64,000 nt of DNA from Ruminococcus sp. (GCA_021199375.1 JAJQIB010000005.1:1-64000); one strand, 5' to 3'. Shown: positions 49,851 through 60,511, counted from the stretch's first letter. Program-made: numbers and translations. The notes: generated from the sequence alone by a model not told the origin.

Positions 49851-50801
49851 ATGGACTTTGACGGTCTGTACGATTATTTTAAGACGCATGATAACTATTT
49901 GATTTTAACGCACAAATCGCCCGACGGAGATACGCTCGGATGTGGTTTTGCGCTTTGCTCGGTGCTCAGAGATATGGGCAAAAATGCAAATGTTATCAAT
50001 AATGAGAATTTTCCTGTAAGATATAATTTTTTGTATGAGGACTACTACTATGAAGAGTTTGAAGCTCAGACGATAGTTGCAGTTGATGTTGCCGATGAAA
50101 AGCTTTTGGGATCAAGGCTCACGAAGTATTTTGGCAATGTGGATCTTTGTATAGATCATCATGTTTCAAATACCGGCTATGCAAAGAATACGGTAGTAGA
50201 TCCCGATGCAAGTGCGGCGGCATTGGTTTTGTACGAATTTTTCAAAGAAAAGGGCATTAGGATTACAAATCTTGTGGCAAAATGCTTGTATACAGGCATT
50301 GCTACTGATACCGGATGCTTTAAGTTTGAAAACACTATACCAAGAGCCCACATAGCTGCGGCAGAGCTTATGCAGTATGATATCAATTTTTCGCATATCA
50401 ATCGCAAGATGTTTGACACAAAGAGTAAGCAGCGGCTTATGGTTGAGCAGATGATGATAGCGTCGATGGAGTACTACTTTAACGACAGATGCTCGGTTAT
50501 ATGCTTAACAAAGAAGCTCATGAGCGAAAGCGGAGTTGAGCCTGCGGAGTTTGACGGACTTGCATCTATTCCGCTGTCGGTAGAAGGAGTAGTAATTGGA
50601 ATTACGATAAAACAGCGTCATGAGAATGTATTTAAGCTGTCGGTTAGAACCACTGAGGCGCTTGATGCGTCTGCCTTCTGTAAACGGTTTGGCGGCGGCG
50701 GACATATTCGTGCGGCAGGCTGTGAAATCGAGGGCACGCTTGAAGAGGTAAAGTCTAAGGTGCTTACAGAGGTGAGCGCTATTTTGGAGAACGACCAATG
50801 A
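49851..50801 (+). CDS. nrnA: DHH/DHHA1 phosphoesterase, NrnA type
   Basis: 316 aa. Degrades nanoRNA and/or pAp and, in relatives, cyclic dinucleotide products. The DHH domain shows THKSPDGDTLG, VDVAD and CIDHHVSN. The C-terminal DHHA1 domain shows FGGGGHIRAAGCEIEG. The ATG at 49851 is chosen over a TTG at 49830 because GGGGAG lies 9 bp upstream. The usual neighbour of rbfA and truB in Firmicutes. Confidence 0.9.
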   Translation: MDFDGLYDYFKTHDNYLILTHKSPDGDTLGCGFALCSVLRDMGKNANVINNENFPVRYNFLYEDYYYEEFEAQTIVAVDVADEKLLGSRLTKYFGNVDLCIDHHVSNTGYAKNTVVDPDASAAALVLYEFFKEKGIRITNLVAKCLYTGIATDTGCFKFENTIPRAHIAAAELMQYDINFSHINRKMFDTKSKQRLMVEQMMIASMEYYFNDRCSVICLTKKLMSESGVEPAEFDGLASIPLSVEGVVIGITIKQRHENVFKLSVRTTEALDASAFCKRFGGGGHIRAAGCEIEGTLEEVKSKVLTEVSAILENDQ

Positions 50802-51706
50802 GCGAGAGCCTAAGCAATTATTTAGGGATTATTCCCGTTAATAAGCCTGAGGGCTGGACATCATTTGACGTAGTGGCTAAGCTTCGTGGTATATTAAAAA
50901 TCAAACGTCTAGGGCACGCAGGAACATTAGATCCGATGGCTACAGGCGTGCTGCCTATTTTTGTCGGAAAAGCGACAAAGGCTTGCGATATGCTGCCTGA
51001 TACCGATAAGTGCTATCTTGCGGGTTTTAAGCTTGGGATTGTAACCGATACTCAGGATATAAGCGGCGAGGTGATTGAGCAGGCAAGCTGCTTTGTCACA
51101 CTAACACAGCTTGAAGAGGCAAAGAAAGCCTTCATAGGGGACATTATGCAGATTCCACCTATGTATTCGGCGGTAAAGGTAAATGGCAAGAGGCTTTATG
51201 AGCTGGCTCGTGACGGCAGGACTGTAGAGCGTACAGCCAAAAAAAGGCATATCGAGAGTATAGAGATAACCGAGTACGATGAGACAAACGGCGAGGGGAA
51301 AATATCGATCAAGGTGAGCAGCGGAACATATATACGCACTGTGATACACGATATGGGCAAGGCGTTGGGCTGTGGAGCGGTTATGACCTCTCTTGTAAGA
51401 ACCTATGCAGCGGGATTTTCTCTTGGCGAGTGCCTTAGTATTGATGAGATACAGGCGGCTAGGGATGAGAGCAGGCTTGGTGATATAATTTTACCGCTTG
51501 AAAATGTTTTTAGCTGTTATGAAAGACTTGTCCTTGACAATTACAAAGAAAGGCTTTATAAAAACGGAGTTAAGCTAAGGCTTGAGCAGGTTGGCGTTAA
51601 GGCTGATAAAACCTATCGCATTTGCTCTGATTCCGGCGAGCTTTTGGGACTTGCTAAAGCAGATGCGACAAGCGATGAGTTAAGAAGTATAAAGAACTTT
51701 TATTAA
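50798..51706 (+). CDS. truB: tRNA pseudouridine-55 synthase TruB
   Basis: 302 aa. Makes pseudouridine 55 in the T arm of tRNAs. The catalytic Asp is in GHAGTLDPMATGVLP. KPEGWTSFDVV and the SGTYIRTVIHDMG segment are conserved. Overlaps nrnA by 4 bp. Confidence 0.95.
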   Translation: MSESLSNYLGIIPVNKPEGWTSFDVVAKLRGILKIKRLGHAGTLDPMATGVLPIFVGKATKACDMLPDTDKCYLAGFKLGIVTDTQDISGEVIEQASCFVTLTQLEEAKKAFIGDIMQIPPMYSAVKVNGKRLYELARDGRTVERTAKKRHIESIEITEYDETNGEGKISIKVSSGTYIRTVIHDMGKALGCGAVMTSLVRTYAAGFSLGECLSIDEIQAARDESRLGDIILPLENVFSCYERLVLDNYKERLYKNGVKLRLEQVGVKADKTYRICSDSGELLGLAKADATSDELRSIKNFY

Positions 51707-51718
51707 GGAACGATAAAA

Positions 51719-52627
51719 TTGCGAAATTTAAGACAAGGTGAGTGCGCGGAGGATGAAACCTCTGTCGCACTGGGTATTTTTGATGGAGTACATCTTGGAC
51801 ATCAAAGTGTGATAAGAGAAGCCGTTAGATTGGCTGAGGGCTTAAAGGTGACTCCTGCGGTGTTTACCTTTAAAAGCAGTACGGTAACCTCAAAGGGACG
51901 AGCGGATCAGCTTTTGAGTGAAGAGACTAAGCTTAAAAAAATTGAAGATCTAGGAATTGAGTACGTTTATTGTGCTGAATTTGACGAGCTTAAGGATCTG
52001 ACAGCAAGTGAGTTTGTGGACGAGATTTTGTATAAGAGGCTTCATGCAAAGGCCGCAATATGTGGAAAAAGCTTTAGCTTTGGAAAAGGCGGCAAGGCGG
52101 GGTGTGAGGAGCTAAAGTCACTTTGCGCTAGCTGTGGAATTCAGGTTACGGTAGTCCCCTCGCTTGAGCTTGATGGGCAGTCTGTATCCTCAACTAGGAT
52201 AAGAGGGCTAATTGCAGATGGCGAGATTTCGGCTGCAAACAGGCTATTAGGCTATCGCTATGGATACACACTAAGGGTTGAGCATGGCTTTGAGCGTGGA
52301 CGCACGTGGGATTTTCCTACAATAAATCAAACTATACCGAGCGGACTTGTTCTGCCGAGATTTGGAGTTTACTGTGCTAAGGTGCTTGTAAATGGCAGAT
52401 GGTATATAGGAGTGACAAACATCGGAGTCAAGCCTACGGTAGGCGAAAAAATTGCTCCGCTTGCTGAAACCTTTATTGTAGACTATGAGGGAGATTTGTA
52501 CGGCAAGGAGATAACTATTGAGCTGTACGAATTTGTAAGACCTGAAAAAACGTTCGATTCGTTTGATGAGCTAAAGGCAGAAATTGCAAGAAACACTGAG
52601 TTTACCAAAAAATATTTCGGGGAGTAA
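51719..52627 (+). CDS. ribF: Bifunctional riboflavin kinase/FAD synthetase
   Basis: 302 aa. The N-terminal FMN adenylyltransferase domain carries GIFDGVHLGHQ and SSTRIR. The C-terminal riboflavin kinase domain carries RTWDFPTINQ and the GVTNIGVKPTV motif. The TTG start follows AAGGA 9-10 bp upstream. End of the operon that begins at rimP. Confidence 0.94.
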   Translation: MRNLRQGECAEDETSVALGIFDGVHLGHQSVIREAVRLAEGLKVTPAVFTFKSSTVTSKGRADQLLSEETKLKKIEDLGIEYVYCAEFDELKDLTASEFVDEILYKRLHAKAAICGKSFSFGKGGKAGCEELKSLCASCGIQVTVVPSLELDGQSVSSTRIRGLIADGEISAANRLLGYRYGYTLRVEHGFERGRTWDFPTINQTIPSGLVLPRFGVYCAKVLVNGRWYIGVTNIGVKPTVGEKIAPLAETFIVDYEGDLYGKEITIELYEFVRPEKTFDSFDELKAEIARNTEFTKKYFGE

Positions 52628-52634
52628 ATGAAAA

Positions 52635-53174
52635 ATGATTGAAAGCTTGCTTACGCATTTGCTGTCGCTTGTTGCATCAAAGGGTGCAAATTCGATGTAT
52701 AAGTCTGAAGCTGTGGCTAAGAAAAGGCAAATTGACAGCATTTTAGAGGGCAAGGAAAATCCGATTGTAAGCCTTACGCAAACAAGCTTTGTGGTGAAGA
52801 TGACAATAGCCTATCCCCTCACCTTTTTTCTTACATCAGTAATAATTATGCTTGTGGCGCTTTTTGATATTTGGCAAAGTGATGCCTACTTTTTGGGCTC
52901 TATTATTTTTGCTGCTATTGGCACAATGCTATTTATATGCGGGCTGGTGACGTTTGCTTTCCCTAAGCTTAAAGTAAGCTCTGATGTTGTAAAATATCAC
53001 GGAGCTAGCTATTACTGCTCACAGATTAGACGTCTTGAAATAAAGCAAGGAAATAGTAAAATGAAGCTCTGCTTTGATGACGGCAGAGTTATGAAAATGA
53101 GCCTAGACTACTTTAATGCAGAAAAGCTGATTGCATGGTGTAAGCTTTGCAATATATACATAGAAGTTATTTGA
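52635..53174 (+). CDS. Unrecognised two-helix membrane protein
   Basis: 179 aa. A short soluble start is followed by two hydrophobic helices (about 55-77 and 83-108). The soluble C-terminal domain (about 110-179), with alternating strands ending in a helix (KLIAWCKLC), resembles a small PH-like domain. It lies 7 bp after ribF and is probably transcribed with it. No function can be assigned. Confidence 0.6.
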   Translation: MIESLLTHLLSLVASKGANSMYKSEAVAKKRQIDSILEGKENPIVSLTQTSFVVKMTIAYPLTFFLTSVIIMLVALFDIWQSDAYFLGSIIFAAIGTMLFICGLVTFAFPKLKVSSDVVKYHGASYYCSQIRRLEIKQGNSKMKLCFDDGRVMKMSLDYFNAEKLIAWCKLCNIYIEVI

Positions 53175-53189
53175 AAGGACTGAAAATAA

Positions 53190-54650
53190 ATGAATAAGGT
53201 AAGAACCAGATTTGCTCCCTCTCCTACAGGGTATATGCATATCGGAAATTTAAGAACAGCGCTTTTTGCGTATCTTATCGCCAAGAAAAATGGCGGAGAT
53301 TTCATTTTAAGAATTGAGGATACCGACCAGGAACGCTATGTTGAGGGTGCGGTAGACGTTATCTATGACACACTAAGAGATGTTGGTTTAAATTGGGATG
53401 AGGGTCCGGATATCGGAGGTCCGGTAGGTCCTTACATTCAGTCTGAAAGAATGGGAATGTTTAAGGATTATGCACTTGAGCTTGTGAAAAAAGGCGAGGC
53501 ATACTATTGCTTTTGCGACAAGGAGCGTCTTGAAGAGGTAAGAGCAATTCAAGAAGCAAGCGGAATGATGCCGATGTACGATCGTCACTGTCGTGATTTG
53601 CCTCAGGAGGAAATAGACCGCAAGCTTGCTGAGGGCGTGCCATATGTCATTCGACAGAAGGTGCCAACTGAGGGTGAGGTAACCTTTCACGATGAGCTGT
53701 ACGGCGATATTGTAACGCCCTGCGAGGTGCTTGACGATCAGATTCTAATAAAGACTGACGGTATGCCGACATACAATTTTGCGAACGTGGTTGACGACCA
53801 TCTTATGGGAATTACACATGTTGTAAGAGGAAATGAATATTTGTCCTCTGCACCTAAGTATGCGCTTTTATACAAGGCGTTCGGCTGGGAGGAGCCTACT
53901 TATATTCATGTTGAGCATATAATGAAGGACAAACAGCACAAGCTTTCAAAGCGTGACGGAGATGCAAGCTATCAGGATTTAATGCAAAAGGGCTATCTGA
54001 AGGAAGCAGTTATAAACTACATTGCACTTTTAGGCTGGGCTCCTAAGGGCGAGGAGGAAATCTTTACGCTTGACGAGCTGATACAGGAATTTGACGTGTC
54101 GGGAATTTCAAAATCCCCAGCAATCTTTGATCCTGCTAAGCTTAAGGCGATAAATGCAAAGTACATCAAGAAGCTTTCGCTCGATGAATTTTTTGAGCAT
54201 GCTGAGCCTAAGATAAAAGAGGCTGTAAAGCGTGAGGACGTTGACCTAAAGTATTTAGCGTCACTTCTTCAGGCAAGAACCGAGCTTTTTACTGATATTC
54301 CCGAAATGCTCGACTTTATTGATACACTTCCCGACTATGATGTGGCTCTTTATACGCATAAAAAGTCTAAGACAAACAGCGAGGTTGCACTTGACACGTT
54401 AAATTCGGTGCTGCCTGTACTTGAGGGACTTGAGGACTGGAATACCGATGCCATTCACGATGCACTCTTTAAGCTCATTGAGGATAAGGGCTGCAAGAAT
54501 GCGATTGTACTTTATCCGCTAAGAGTAGCGGTTTCGGGCAAGGCATTTACTCCCGGAGGAGCAATTGAAATTTGCTATCTTTTGGGCAAGGAGGATTCGT
54601 TAGAAAGAATTCGTAAGGGTATTGAAAAGCTCACGCAGGTACAGCAATAA
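53190..54650 (+). CDS. gltX: Glutamyl-tRNA synthetase
   Basis: 486-aa class I synthetase. HIGH is present as [21 protein letters not shown]-type as KHKLSKRDG, and the RIEDTDQER motif follows the first. Possibly non-discriminating (charging tRNA-Gln too), as in most Firmicutes, but the sequence alone does not settle this. Confidence 0.96.
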   Translation: MNKVRTRFAPSPTGYMHIGNLRTALFAYLIAKKNGGDFILRIEDTDQERYVEGAVDVIYDTLRDVGLNWDEGPDIGGPVGPYIQSERMGMFKDYALELVKKGEAYYCFCDKERLEEVRAIQEASGMMPMYDRHCRDLPQEEIDRKLAEGVPYVIRQKVPTEGEVTFHDELYGDIVTPCEVLDDQILIKTDGMPTYNFANVVDDHLMGITHVVRGNEYLSSAPKYALLYKAFGWEEPTYIHVEHIMKDKQHKLSKRDGDASYQDLMQKGYLKEAVINYIALLGWAPKGEEEIFTLDELIQEFDVSGISKSPAIFDPAKLKAINAKYIKKLSLDEFFEHAEPKIKEAVKREDVDLKYLASLLQARTELFTDIPEMLDFIDTLPDYDVALYTHKKSKTNSEVALDTLNSVLPVLEGLEDWNTDAIHDALFKLIEDKGCKNAIVLYPLRVAVSGKAFTPGGAIEICYLLGKEDSLERIRKGIEKLTQVQQ

Positions 54651-54937
54651 ACTTCTTGCTCGTTTGCTATTTTAGCTACAAACGGGGTCAATCATTCTTT
54701 TTAAATTGATGGCGCACATTTTATTTATCCTTTTGTTGCTGTTATTTTTATAGCTTTCGAAAATAGAAGGCTAGGCAAAGCAAATAATCCAAGCGGCTAA
54801 AATGTGTATATTTTTTAAAAACCATCACCTTGCTTTCACATGAACAGAGTATAATTACAAACGGATATTGATGTGCGAAAACGATTAAGAAAATCAAAAA
54901 ATGCACTTATGTACCACAGAAAGGCGTGAATAAATAA
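54651..54937. other. Intergenic spacer with weak terminator and -10 element
   Basis: CTCGTTTG (54659) pairs with CAAACGGG (54679) as a modest hairpin followed by a T-poor stretch, possibly the gltX terminator. TATAAT at 54850-54855 is a good -10 without a well-spaced -35. Nothing else is recognisable. Confidence 0.4.
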
Positions 54938-55906
54938 ATGATTGAGGTGCAAAATCTGTCTAAGCATTACGGCGACAAAAAAGCCGTGGACGACATCTCC
55001 TTCGTCGCAAATGACGGCGAAATACTCGGATTTCTCGGACCTAACGGAGCGGGAAAATCGACAACGATGAATATGCTCACCGGTTACATTTCATCGACAA
55101 GCGGCAAAGCACTTATCGACGGAGTAGACATTCTGGAGGATCCAATTAAGGCAAAAAAGAACATAGGCTATTTGCCTGAGCTGCCTCCGCTTTACATGGA
55201 TATGACAGTTAAGGAATATCTAAACTTTGTCTATGACCTAAAAAAGTGCAAGCTTCCCCGTGTGTCACATTTAAAGGACATCTGCGGACTTGTAAAAATC
55301 GATCATGTGTACAACCGCATAATCCGAAATCTTTCAAAGGGTTACAGACAGCGTGTTGGTGTTGCGCAGGCGCTTGTTGGAAATCCTCCGGTGCTTATTT
55401 TAGACGAGCCCACCGTTGGACTTGACCCGAATCAGATTATTGAGATAAGATCACTTATTAAGCGTTTGGGTAAAAACCATACAGTTATTCTCTCGACGCA
55501 CATCCTCTCTGAGGTTCAGGCGGTTTGCGATAAAATTATTGTTATCAATGAGGGTAAGATAGTAGCGGACGACACCGAGACAAATCTTTCGGACAAGCTT
55601 ACCGGAGCACATATGCTTACTGCTAAAATTGAAGGCGATTATGAAATGGTAGCAAGGACTGTGCTTGATATTGAGGGCGTTGAGGTTTGCAAGCTTATAA
55701 ACGAGCGTGACGGTGTAATTGAATGCCGTATAGAATCACAGGAGGGTATGGACATAAGGCGTGAGCTGTTTTACGAGATGGCGAAGCTCGAATGCCCGAT
55801 ACTTGAGCTTAAGAATGCAGAGCTTTCACTTGAGGATATATTCCTACAGCTTACAATGGGAGACTCGGCAACGGATTCTTCAGCATTAGAACAAGAGGAG
55901 GCATAA
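54938..55906 (+). CDS. ABC transporter ATPase (GldA/CcmA-like)
   Basis: 322 aa. Walker A GPNGAGKST, signature LSKGYRQRVGVAQAL, Walker B VLILDEPTVGLDP, switch His in LSTHILSE. The C-terminal 90 residues form the extra domain seen in the gliding/Nos-type subfamily. First gene of a four-gene operon with an ABC-2 permease, a GldG-like protein and a DUF4340 protein. Confidence 0.92.
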   Translation: MIEVQNLSKHYGDKKAVDDISFVANDGEILGFLGPNGAGKSTTMNMLTGYISSTSGKALIDGVDILEDPIKAKKNIGYLPELPPLYMDMTVKEYLNFVYDLKKCKLPRVSHLKDICGLVKIDHVYNRIIRNLSKGYRQRVGVAQALVGNPPVLILDEPTVGLDPNQIIEIRSLIKRLGKNHTVILSTHILSEVQAVCDKIIVINEGKIVADDTETNLSDKLTGAHMLTAKIEGDYEMVARTVLDIEGVEVCKLINERDGVIECRIESQEGMDIRRELFYEMAKLECPILELKNAELSLEDIFLQLTMGDSATDSSALEQEEA

Positions 55907-55909
55907 GAA

Positions 55910-56614
55910 ATGGGAGCAATTTTTCGCCGCGAGGTGCTGTCTTATTTCACCTCGCCTATAGGATACATATTTCTTGCAGCGTTTTATGCTTTTTCGGCAT
56001 TTTTCTTTGCAAACTCATCACTTTCGGCAGGATCTACAAGCATGGACAGCATGTTTTCATCGCTGATGATCATACTTGTAGTTTTAATTCCTATCCTTAC
56101 GATGAGGACTATGTCTGAGGATAAGAAGACTAAGACCGACCAGTGTCTGTTGACTGCACCGGTAAGCCTAGGCTCGATTGTCACAGGTAAATTCTTGGCT
56201 GCATTTTTGGTTTATACCTGTGCCGTTGCAGTAACGCTTGTTTATGCTATTATAATAGCAGGCTTTGCATCGGTTGATTGGCTTGTAATAGTTGGAAATA
56301 TAGTAGGACTTGAGCTTTACGGTGCGGCATTTATAGCAGTAGGAATCTTTTGCAGCTCGCTTACCGAAAATCAGGTGGTAGCTGCGGTTATTGGATTCAT
56401 TGTGATTTTAGCACTAAATATGCTTTCATCTATTGCTGCTCTTTTACCGTGGGAATGGCTTGAAAACATTCTTGATGAGGTATCCTTCTATGAGCGTTAT
56501 TATGGATTTACCACAGGACTTTTCGATCTCTCAAACGTGTTGTTCTTTATAAGCGCAGTGGTGATGTTTTTGTTCTTCACCGTACGTGTGCTTGAAAGAC
56601 GCCGTTGGTCTTAA
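55910..56614 (+). CDS. ABC-2 type permease (GldF-like)
   Basis: 234 aa with six membrane helices. It starts 3 bp after the ATPase. RREVLSYFTSPIGYIFLAAFYAFSAFFF and MSEDKKTKTDQCLLTAPVSLGSIVTGK are characteristic of GldF/NosY-like permeases. The substrate is unknown. Confidence 0.88.
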   Translation: MGAIFRREVLSYFTSPIGYIFLAAFYAFSAFFFANSSLSAGSTSMDSMFSSLMIILVVLIPILTMRTMSEDKKTKTDQCLLTAPVSLGSIVTGKFLAAFLVYTCAVAVTLVYAIIIAGFASVDWLVIVGNIVGLELYGAAFIAVGIFCSSLTENQVVAAVIGFIVILALNMLSSIAALLPWEWLENILDEVSFYERYYGFTTGLFDLSNVLFFISAVVMFLFFTVRVLERRRWS

Positions 56615-56635
56615 TGAAAAGGAGGCGTAAAGGTA

Positions 56636-58483
56636 ATGAGCAAGAATAACAAAAAGAATAACGATCCTAAGGAAAAGGAAACGCTTGAGGAGGAAGTAAA
56701 GGACACCGAGAAATCAACCGAAGACGGTGTCGATGAATCTGAAGAGCAGGAGTATACAACATCTAAGTCCTCTGCTGATTTGCTTGCTGATGTTCTCGCA
56801 GATGAGAGTGATCAGCCTAAGCAGGAGGATGAGGAGAAGGCTGATTCATTTGAGGACGAGAATGACGAGGACGAGCCTGATGAAAAGGGCAAAAAGAAAA
56901 AGAAGAAAAAGCGCACGCACAAAAAGCTTAAGCATAGTGTGATGGCTACAATCTACACCATTGTATTTGCTGCTGTTGTAGTGCTTGTGAATATTATCGC
57001 AACTATTATCTTTGATAAATACCCCATCACCTTTGACCTTACAAGCTCAAACAAGTATTCGATTTCTGATGAGTCGAAGGAGTATGTTGAGAGCATTGAT
57101 GTTGATGTAACAGTACGTATATTTGCAACTGAAGATGCATTTACATCGCTAAATGACTACACTCAGCAGGCTAATGAGGTTTTAAAGCGCTATGCTCAGT
57201 ACAATTCGAGAATTAGCATCGAGTATATTGACGTAGACTCTAACCCTGATATTGTAAGTGAGTATACTGATGAGGATGTTACCGACTACAGCATTATTGT
57301 AGAAACCGATTCACTTGATGAGGACGGAAATGTCATGACGGATGACGATGGTGATACGCTAAAGCGTGTGCGTTCGGTAGCTCTTATGGACTTAATTGAG
57401 TTTGACGATGACTTTGAGGAGCAGATGTCAGAGTATTACGGCACGACCGCAGAGGATTATATGCTTTCATATTGTGGCGATGATGTTACTGCATTTGCTT
57501 ATTCAGTATCGTATGGTATAGTTCAGGCATCAACTGCTGATGAGGCATTTATTTCAGCTCTTATGGCAGTAACAGATCCCGACCCTGTTGTAGTTTACAT
57601 TCTTACAGGAAGAAACGAGGTAGCGGATACATCATATCTTGAAAAGCTGCTGCTTGCAAATGGATACACGGTAAGTGAGCTTGATATAACCTCAGAGGAA
57701 ATTCCTGAGGATGCAGATCTTTGCGTAATCGGCGCACCTCAGAGCGACTACATGGACGCTGAGATTACTAAGATTGATGAATTTTTAAACAATGACGGCG
57801 CTATGGGCAAGAATCTTATCTACATTTCCTCATATGCGCAGCAGGAGACTCCGAACCTTGATGAGTTCCTAGAGGAGTACTATATTGAGGTAGGCGAAGG
57901 AGTCATCTGCGAGAATGATTCAGAGCATTACTACACATCGGCATTCTACACTGTAACCGATACAATGTCTGATACCTTCTCAGATGGCTTGGCTGATTCC
58001 GGAGCTCAGCTTTTGAGCTACGCTTCTCGTCCGATAACACTTACGGAAGAGGAAAAGGGAATGTTCACGACCGAGGCACTTATTCAGTCAACAACAGATG
58101 CTTATGTTGCTGATACTGAAACAGGTGAGGCTATGGAAAACGGTCAGCAAACGTATGTTGCACTCTCATCAAAGGCTACATTTACAGATGACGGCGGTGC
58201 AGATTACTCGAATATTTTGGTCGTAGGCTCGGCAGAGATGCTTTCATCAACATACCTAAAGTATAATCAGTATCAAAACCGCGAGTACTTCTTAAATGTA
58301 ATCAACGGAATGACCGGCAAAACCTCGACAGGCATCACCATCGAGCCCAAGGTTATTTCGGGAAATATATTTGACATTACGGCACAGCAGATAAAGGTAC
58401 TGCAGATTGTATTTATCGGTGTTATACCGGTGGTTACACTTGCAATTGGACTAATAATCTGGATTAGAAGAAGAAACAGATAA
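56636..58483 (+). CDS. GldG-family ABC-associated protein
   Basis: 615 aa. The first 100 residues are a cytoplasmic, highly charged tail (acidic, then a KKKKKK run). One membrane helix (about 103-126) precedes a long extracellular domain (GldG/ABC_transp_aux, PF09822) with YITTILTGRNE-like and DADLCVIGAPQSD segments. A second helix (about 590-612) ends the protein. In gliding bacteria GldG works with GldF and GldA; here the complex must do something else. Confidence 0.85.
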   Translation: MSKNNKKNNDPKEKETLEEEVKDTEKSTEDGVDESEEQEYTTSKSSADLLADVLADESDQPKQEDEEKADSFEDENDEDEPDEKGKKKKKKKRTHKKLKHSVMATIYTIVFAAVVVLVNIIATIIFDKYPITFDLTSSNKYSISDESKEYVESIDVDVTVRIFATEDAFTSLNDYTQQANEVLKRYAQYNSRISIEYIDVDSNPDIVSEYTDEDVTDYSIIVETDSLDEDGNVMTDDDGDTLKRVRSVALMDLIEFDDDFEEQMSEYYGTTAEDYMLSYCGDDVTAFAYSVSYGIVQASTADEAFISALMAVTDPDPVVVYILTGRNEVADTSYLEKLLLANGYTVSELDITSEEIPEDADLCVIGAPQSDYMDAEITKIDEFLNNDGAMGKNLIYISSYAQQETPNLDEFLEEYYIEVGEGVICENDSEHYYTSAFYTVTDTMSDTFSDGLADSGAQLLSYASRPITLTEEEKGMFTTEALIQSTTDAYVADTETGEAMENGQQTYVALSSKATFTDDGGADYSNILVVGSAEMLSSTYLKYNQYQNREYFLNVINGMTGKTSTGITIEPKVISGNIFDITAQQIKVLQIVFIGVIPVVTLAIGLIIWIRRRNR

Positions 58484-58498
58484 GGGTGTTTTTTACAG

Positions 58499-60046
58499 AT
58501 GAACGATAAAATTAAAGGAATTATCGTCTGCGGAGTTGTTGTAGCTTGCTTAGGTGGTACGCTTGGAATTTTAAAGTTCACCGGAGCAGACAAGAGCAGT
58601 GAGGACGAATCGGAGGCAGAATCATCTGAAACAGAATCTGAAGAGGATGAAAGTGTACAGCTTATTGATGTAGACTCGGACGACATAGCGCAGATAGTGG
58701 TAACAAATGCATCGGGCGGCTACACCTTTATTGGTGAGTCGGAAAGCGGACTTGAATCGGCATATATAGAAGAGCTTGTCGGTCTTACCGTTAGCACGAA
58801 TGCAATTTCGGATATAAGCGAGGACACAGCGCAGCTTACCGCCTACAAGCTTGTTGAGGAGGAGGCGAGTAACCTCGCAAAGTATGGACTTGAGGAGCCC
58901 GAAACTATTTTTGAGGTGACCTTCAGAGACGATACGGTACGCACCTTCTATGTTGGTGATGTTGCAACGCAAAATCGCTACCGCTACTTCTGCGAATCAG
59001 ATTCTACAGATGTTTACATGGTGCTTGAAAGCACACTAAGCGTGTTTATAGATTCCAAGGAATCGCTGCTTGACACAACGCTGCTTGCTTCTGCAAGTGA
59101 TGATGACGATATAGAATTCGGAGTACTTACTGTATCACGTAAGGATCTAGACTACGATATGGTCTTTGAGGAGGATGATGGTGAGTACGAGAAGTCAAGC
59201 TCAAGCATGCCCTCAGCACAGGTTATGACCGAGCCGATTTTCAGCTACCTAAACGGTACTACGTCATCAGACATAATCTATTCGCTATATGGACTTACTG
59301 CGACCGAAGCAGTAGTCACCTTCCCCGAAGAGGAGGATTTAGCAGAGTATGGGCTTGACGATCCTCAGGTAACAGTTACATTTGTCGGTGACGACTATGA
59401 TTACAAGCTAACCATAGGAGACGCATACTATGAGGAAAATGATGAGGGTGAGCTTCAATCTACCGCATCGGGATACTATTGCGTATTCACAGGCGTTGAA
59501 GGAAAGGACTGCATCTGGCTTGTTGATGTATCCTACCTGCCATGGGTAGATCTTGAACCCGGAGATATTATCTCAACACTTATGACCTGGAACATGATCG
59601 TTGATGTAACGGAAGTAAATCTCACAGGTGATGAGGATGCTTCATTCGAGCTGACTGTAGAGAGCGAAAGCGATGACGATGACAGTGATGAAGATAGCGA
59701 TGATGACAGCGAGGACGACGAGGATGATCTTGAAGTGACGGCAGTTACGCTTGATGGTGAGGAAGTTGACGTTGATGAGTTTAAGAGTCTTTATCAGTAT
59801 ATACTCACCTGTCCGACAAGCGAAATATGCTTTGAAGATCCTGACGGAGAGGCATTCCTGACACTTGAAATCAAGTGTGGAGATGATTATAGTGATGTTA
59901 TCGAGTTCTATAAGGACACTGAGCGCAGAACGATAGTTAAGCTCAACGGAAGAACCTCATATCGAATCCAAACGACATGGATAGATCGACTCATTAAGAA
60001 TGTCGAAGCAGTAAGAAATGGCGAAGAGGTTGTAGATGATTATTGA
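58499..60046 (+). CDS. DUF4340 domain protein
   Basis: 515 aa. One N-terminal membrane helix (about 8-27), then an extracellular region with repeated DUF4340 units (LAKYGLEEPETIFEVTF and LAEYGLDDPQVTVTFVG). An acidic Asp/Ser run of about 25 residues lies near 380-405 (SDDDDSDEDSDDDSEDD). DUF4340 proteins regularly follow GldG genes, so it is most likely part of the same envelope complex. Function unknown. Confidence 0.82.
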   Translation: MNDKIKGIIVCGVVVACLGGTLGILKFTGADKSSEDESEAESSETESEEDESVQLIDVDSDDIAQIVVTNASGGYTFIGESESGLESAYIEELVGLTVSTNAISDISEDTAQLTAYKLVEEEASNLAKYGLEEPETIFEVTFRDDTVRTFYVGDVATQNRYRYFCESDSTDVYMVLESTLSVFIDSKESLLDTTLLASASDDDDIEFGVLTVSRKDLDYDMVFEEDDGEYEKSSSSMPSAQVMTEPIFSYLNGTTSSDIIYSLYGLTATEAVVTFPEEEDLAEYGLDDPQVTVTFVGDDYDYKLTIGDAYYEENDEGELQSTASGYYCVFTGVEGKDCIWLVDVSYLPWVDLEPGDIISTLMTWNMIVDVTEVNLTGDEDASFELTVESESDDDDSDEDSDDDSEDDEDDLEVTAVTLDGEEVDVDEFKSLYQYILTCPTSEICFEDPDGEAFLTLEIKCGDDYSDVIEFYKDTERRTIVKLNGRTSYRIQTTWIDRLIKNVEAVRNGEEVVDDY

Positions 60047-60182
60047 TGATGTCAAAAATATTTCGGATTGTATGGCGTGAATTTGACATTAATCGCACTA
60101 AAAAGGGGATACAATTAGTCTGAAATGCGCCGCCGTGCATTTTAGAAAACGAAAAACTTCGGCGGAGAAATGAGGCATAGAG

Positions 60183-60452
60183 ATGGCAGAAAAGAAGAGC
60201 TTTTTCACATACAAAGGAATACCGCTTGTGAGAAGCGGAAACACCATCTATTTTGGCAATATGTATGAGGATTACGTGGTAATGCTTGAGATCCTGGATA
60301 CAGATAAGCTTGGTGACCTGGATGTTGCAAGCAGAATAAGAATGCGCAAGATGGCAACAAACCCGACAATCTCACCGCAGATTGCCAAAAAGGCGGAAAA
60401 GGAAAGCCTATACGATGCACTTGATGTAGCGTGTGCATGGCTTAGAGTTTAA
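60183..60452 (+). CDS. Unrecognised 89-aa protein
   Basis: Small soluble protein. It begins MAEKKSFFTYKGIPLVRSGN, with a beta-rich first half (YFGNMYEDYVVMLEIL) and a helical second half. GGAGAAATGAGG lies before the ATG. It shows the character of a conserved small cytoplasmic protein, but I do not recognise the family. A terminator follows. Confidence 0.6.
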   Translation: MAEKKSFFTYKGIPLVRSGNTIYFGNMYEDYVVMLEILDTDKLGDLDVASRIRMRKMATNPTISPQIAKKAEKESLYDALDVACAWLRV

Positions 60453-60459
60453 AGAAAAT

Positions 60460-60486
60460 GACCCCCATCGTAAAAAAATGGGGGTC
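60460..60486. terminator. Terminator between convergent genes
   Basis: 9-bp perfect stem GACCCCCAT/ATGGGGGTC with an A-rich loop. T-runs on either side are weak. Confidence 0.6.
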
Positions 60487-60511
60487 TAATTATGTCTATT
60501 AGCTTGATGCC

